Source: Cyclobacteriaceae bacterium (GTDB taxonomy: Bacteria; Bacteroidota; Bacteroidia; Cytophagales; Cyclobacteriaceae). Taken from it: a DNA stretch of 7,211 nucleotides. Position 1 is the first letter of the stretch. Each line of letters starts with the position of its first letter. Made by a program: the position numbers and the translations under genes. The notes under the pieces were generated by a model. The model was not told the DNA's origin, ran no database searches, and was given only the letters and a program-made list of their open reading frames with translations. Below are positions 7,073-7,211 of this stretch, piece by piece. Location of the stretch: the NCBI GenBank assembly GCA_025363495.1, contig JANYDR010000164.1, positions 1 to 7,211 on the forward strand, written 5' to 3'.

Positions 7073-7211
7073 CAACGATCGCCTCCTTCGGTGGTGGTGG
7101 CGGGCGGTGCGGTCGGTGCCGTGGTGGCGGGCGGTGCGGGCGGTGCGGTCGGTGCCGATTCCTCGGCTCGGGTCCACAGCCGCACCCCGACCGGCGGCAG
7201 CAGGGCGTTGG
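7072..7211 (-). CDS. nuoH: C-terminal tail of probable NADH-quinone oxidoreductase subunit H (5' partial)
   Basis: The frame that enters from the right edge starts NALLPPVGVRLWTRAEESAP and runs 45 codons to TGA 7074-7072, sharing one base with the nuoI ATG. Most of the tail is a low-complexity Ala/Pro/Thr-rich stretch (APTAPPAPPATTAPTAPPATTTEGGDR), probably disordered. I assign it to NuoH only from position: nuoH normally lies directly before nuoI in actinobacterial nuo operons, and the one-base overlap indicates an operon. The conserved NuoH membrane core is outside the window, so the identity cannot be confirmed from what is seen. The reading frame itself is well supported by the clean stop at the nuoI start and by codon third positions rich in G and C. 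Confidence 0.6.
   Translation of the reverse strand, partial: NALLPPVGVRLWTRAEESAPTAPPAPPATTAPTAPPATTTEGGDR
7082..7088 (-). promoter_or_regulatory. Shine-Dalgarno site that fixes the nuoI start
   Basis: Read on the - strand, AAGGAGG occupies 7088-7082, nine bases before ATG 7072. It lies inside the last codons of the upstream frame. This near-perfect anti-16S match contrasts with the starts of tolC, thrB and thrC in this window, which have no comparable site, and it supports a different host for this end. Confidence 0.8.
7100..7156. repeat. Two perfect 22-bp direct repeats in the nuoH tail
   Basis: The same 22 bases occur at 7100-7121 and 7136-7157, offset by 36 bases, a whole number (12) of codons. 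On the - strand they encode the repeated APTAPPA segments of the probable NuoH tail. In-frame spacing suggests growth by slippage or tandem duplication within a disordered coding tail rather than a regulatory element. Confidence 0.7.

Noticed and set aside
7073..7177. NuoI start at 7177
   Set aside because: The extra residues are Arg/His-rich repeats that come from the overlapping upstream gene read in another frame. ATG 7072 has a strong Shine-Dalgarno site.
6680..7211. Horizontal transfer of nuoHI genes into the Bacteroidota genome
   Set aside because: The segment begins and ends inside genes, destroys thrA, and has no mobile element or flanking repeats; a chimeric join explains it more simply.

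Overview
Positions 1 to about 6680 look like one stretch of a Bacteroidota chromosome, probably Cytophagales-like. The evidence is a G+C content near 40% by eye, starts with little or no Shine-Dalgarno sequence, a TolC-family protein of the type common in that phylum, and a thrA-thrB-thrC operon whose first gene is a fused aspartate kinase/homoserine dehydrogenase. The last ~525 bases are different DNA. They are about 70% G+C, have a textbook Shine-Dalgarno site, and carry the end of a probable nuoH followed by nuoI, with protein features that suggest an actinobacterium. The join falls inside two unrelated core genes and truncates both, so it is most simply a chimeric assembly or library join rather than a biological arrangement.

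Layout. On the + strand, from the left edge: the C-terminal half of a DHA2/EmrB-type MFS drug exporter (to 739), then a TolC-family outer membrane channel (768-1979). The tolC-like frame continues past an in-frame TAA at 1977-1979 for 47 more codons to a second TAA at 2121-2123, and those codons encode the expected C-terminus of the family. A convergent intergenic region (2124-2250) holds a large imperfect palindrome made of octamer units. On the - strand, read right to left: thrA (about 6680 to 4560, 5' end lost at the join), a 66-base gap with inverted arrays of GTTNNNN heptamers, thrB (4493-3552), and thrC (3555-2251), which overlaps thrB by four bases. Right of the join, also on the - strand, are nuoI (7072 to about 6686, 3' end lost) and the last 45 codons of a probable nuoH (7211-7072).

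How the genes work together. thrA, thrB and thrC cover four of the five steps from aspartate to threonine (aspartate kinase, homoserine dehydrogenase, homoserine kinase, threonine synthase). Only aspartate-semialdehyde dehydrogenase is absent. The MFS exporter and the TolC-like channel would be the inner- and outer-membrane parts of a tripartite efflux pump, whose periplasmic adaptor would lie left of the window if present. nuoH and nuoI belong to respiratory complex I of another organism and have no functional link to the rest.

I see no novel system here. The observations worth a second look are the chimeric join, the premature stop in the TolC-like gene and the two intergenic repeat structures.
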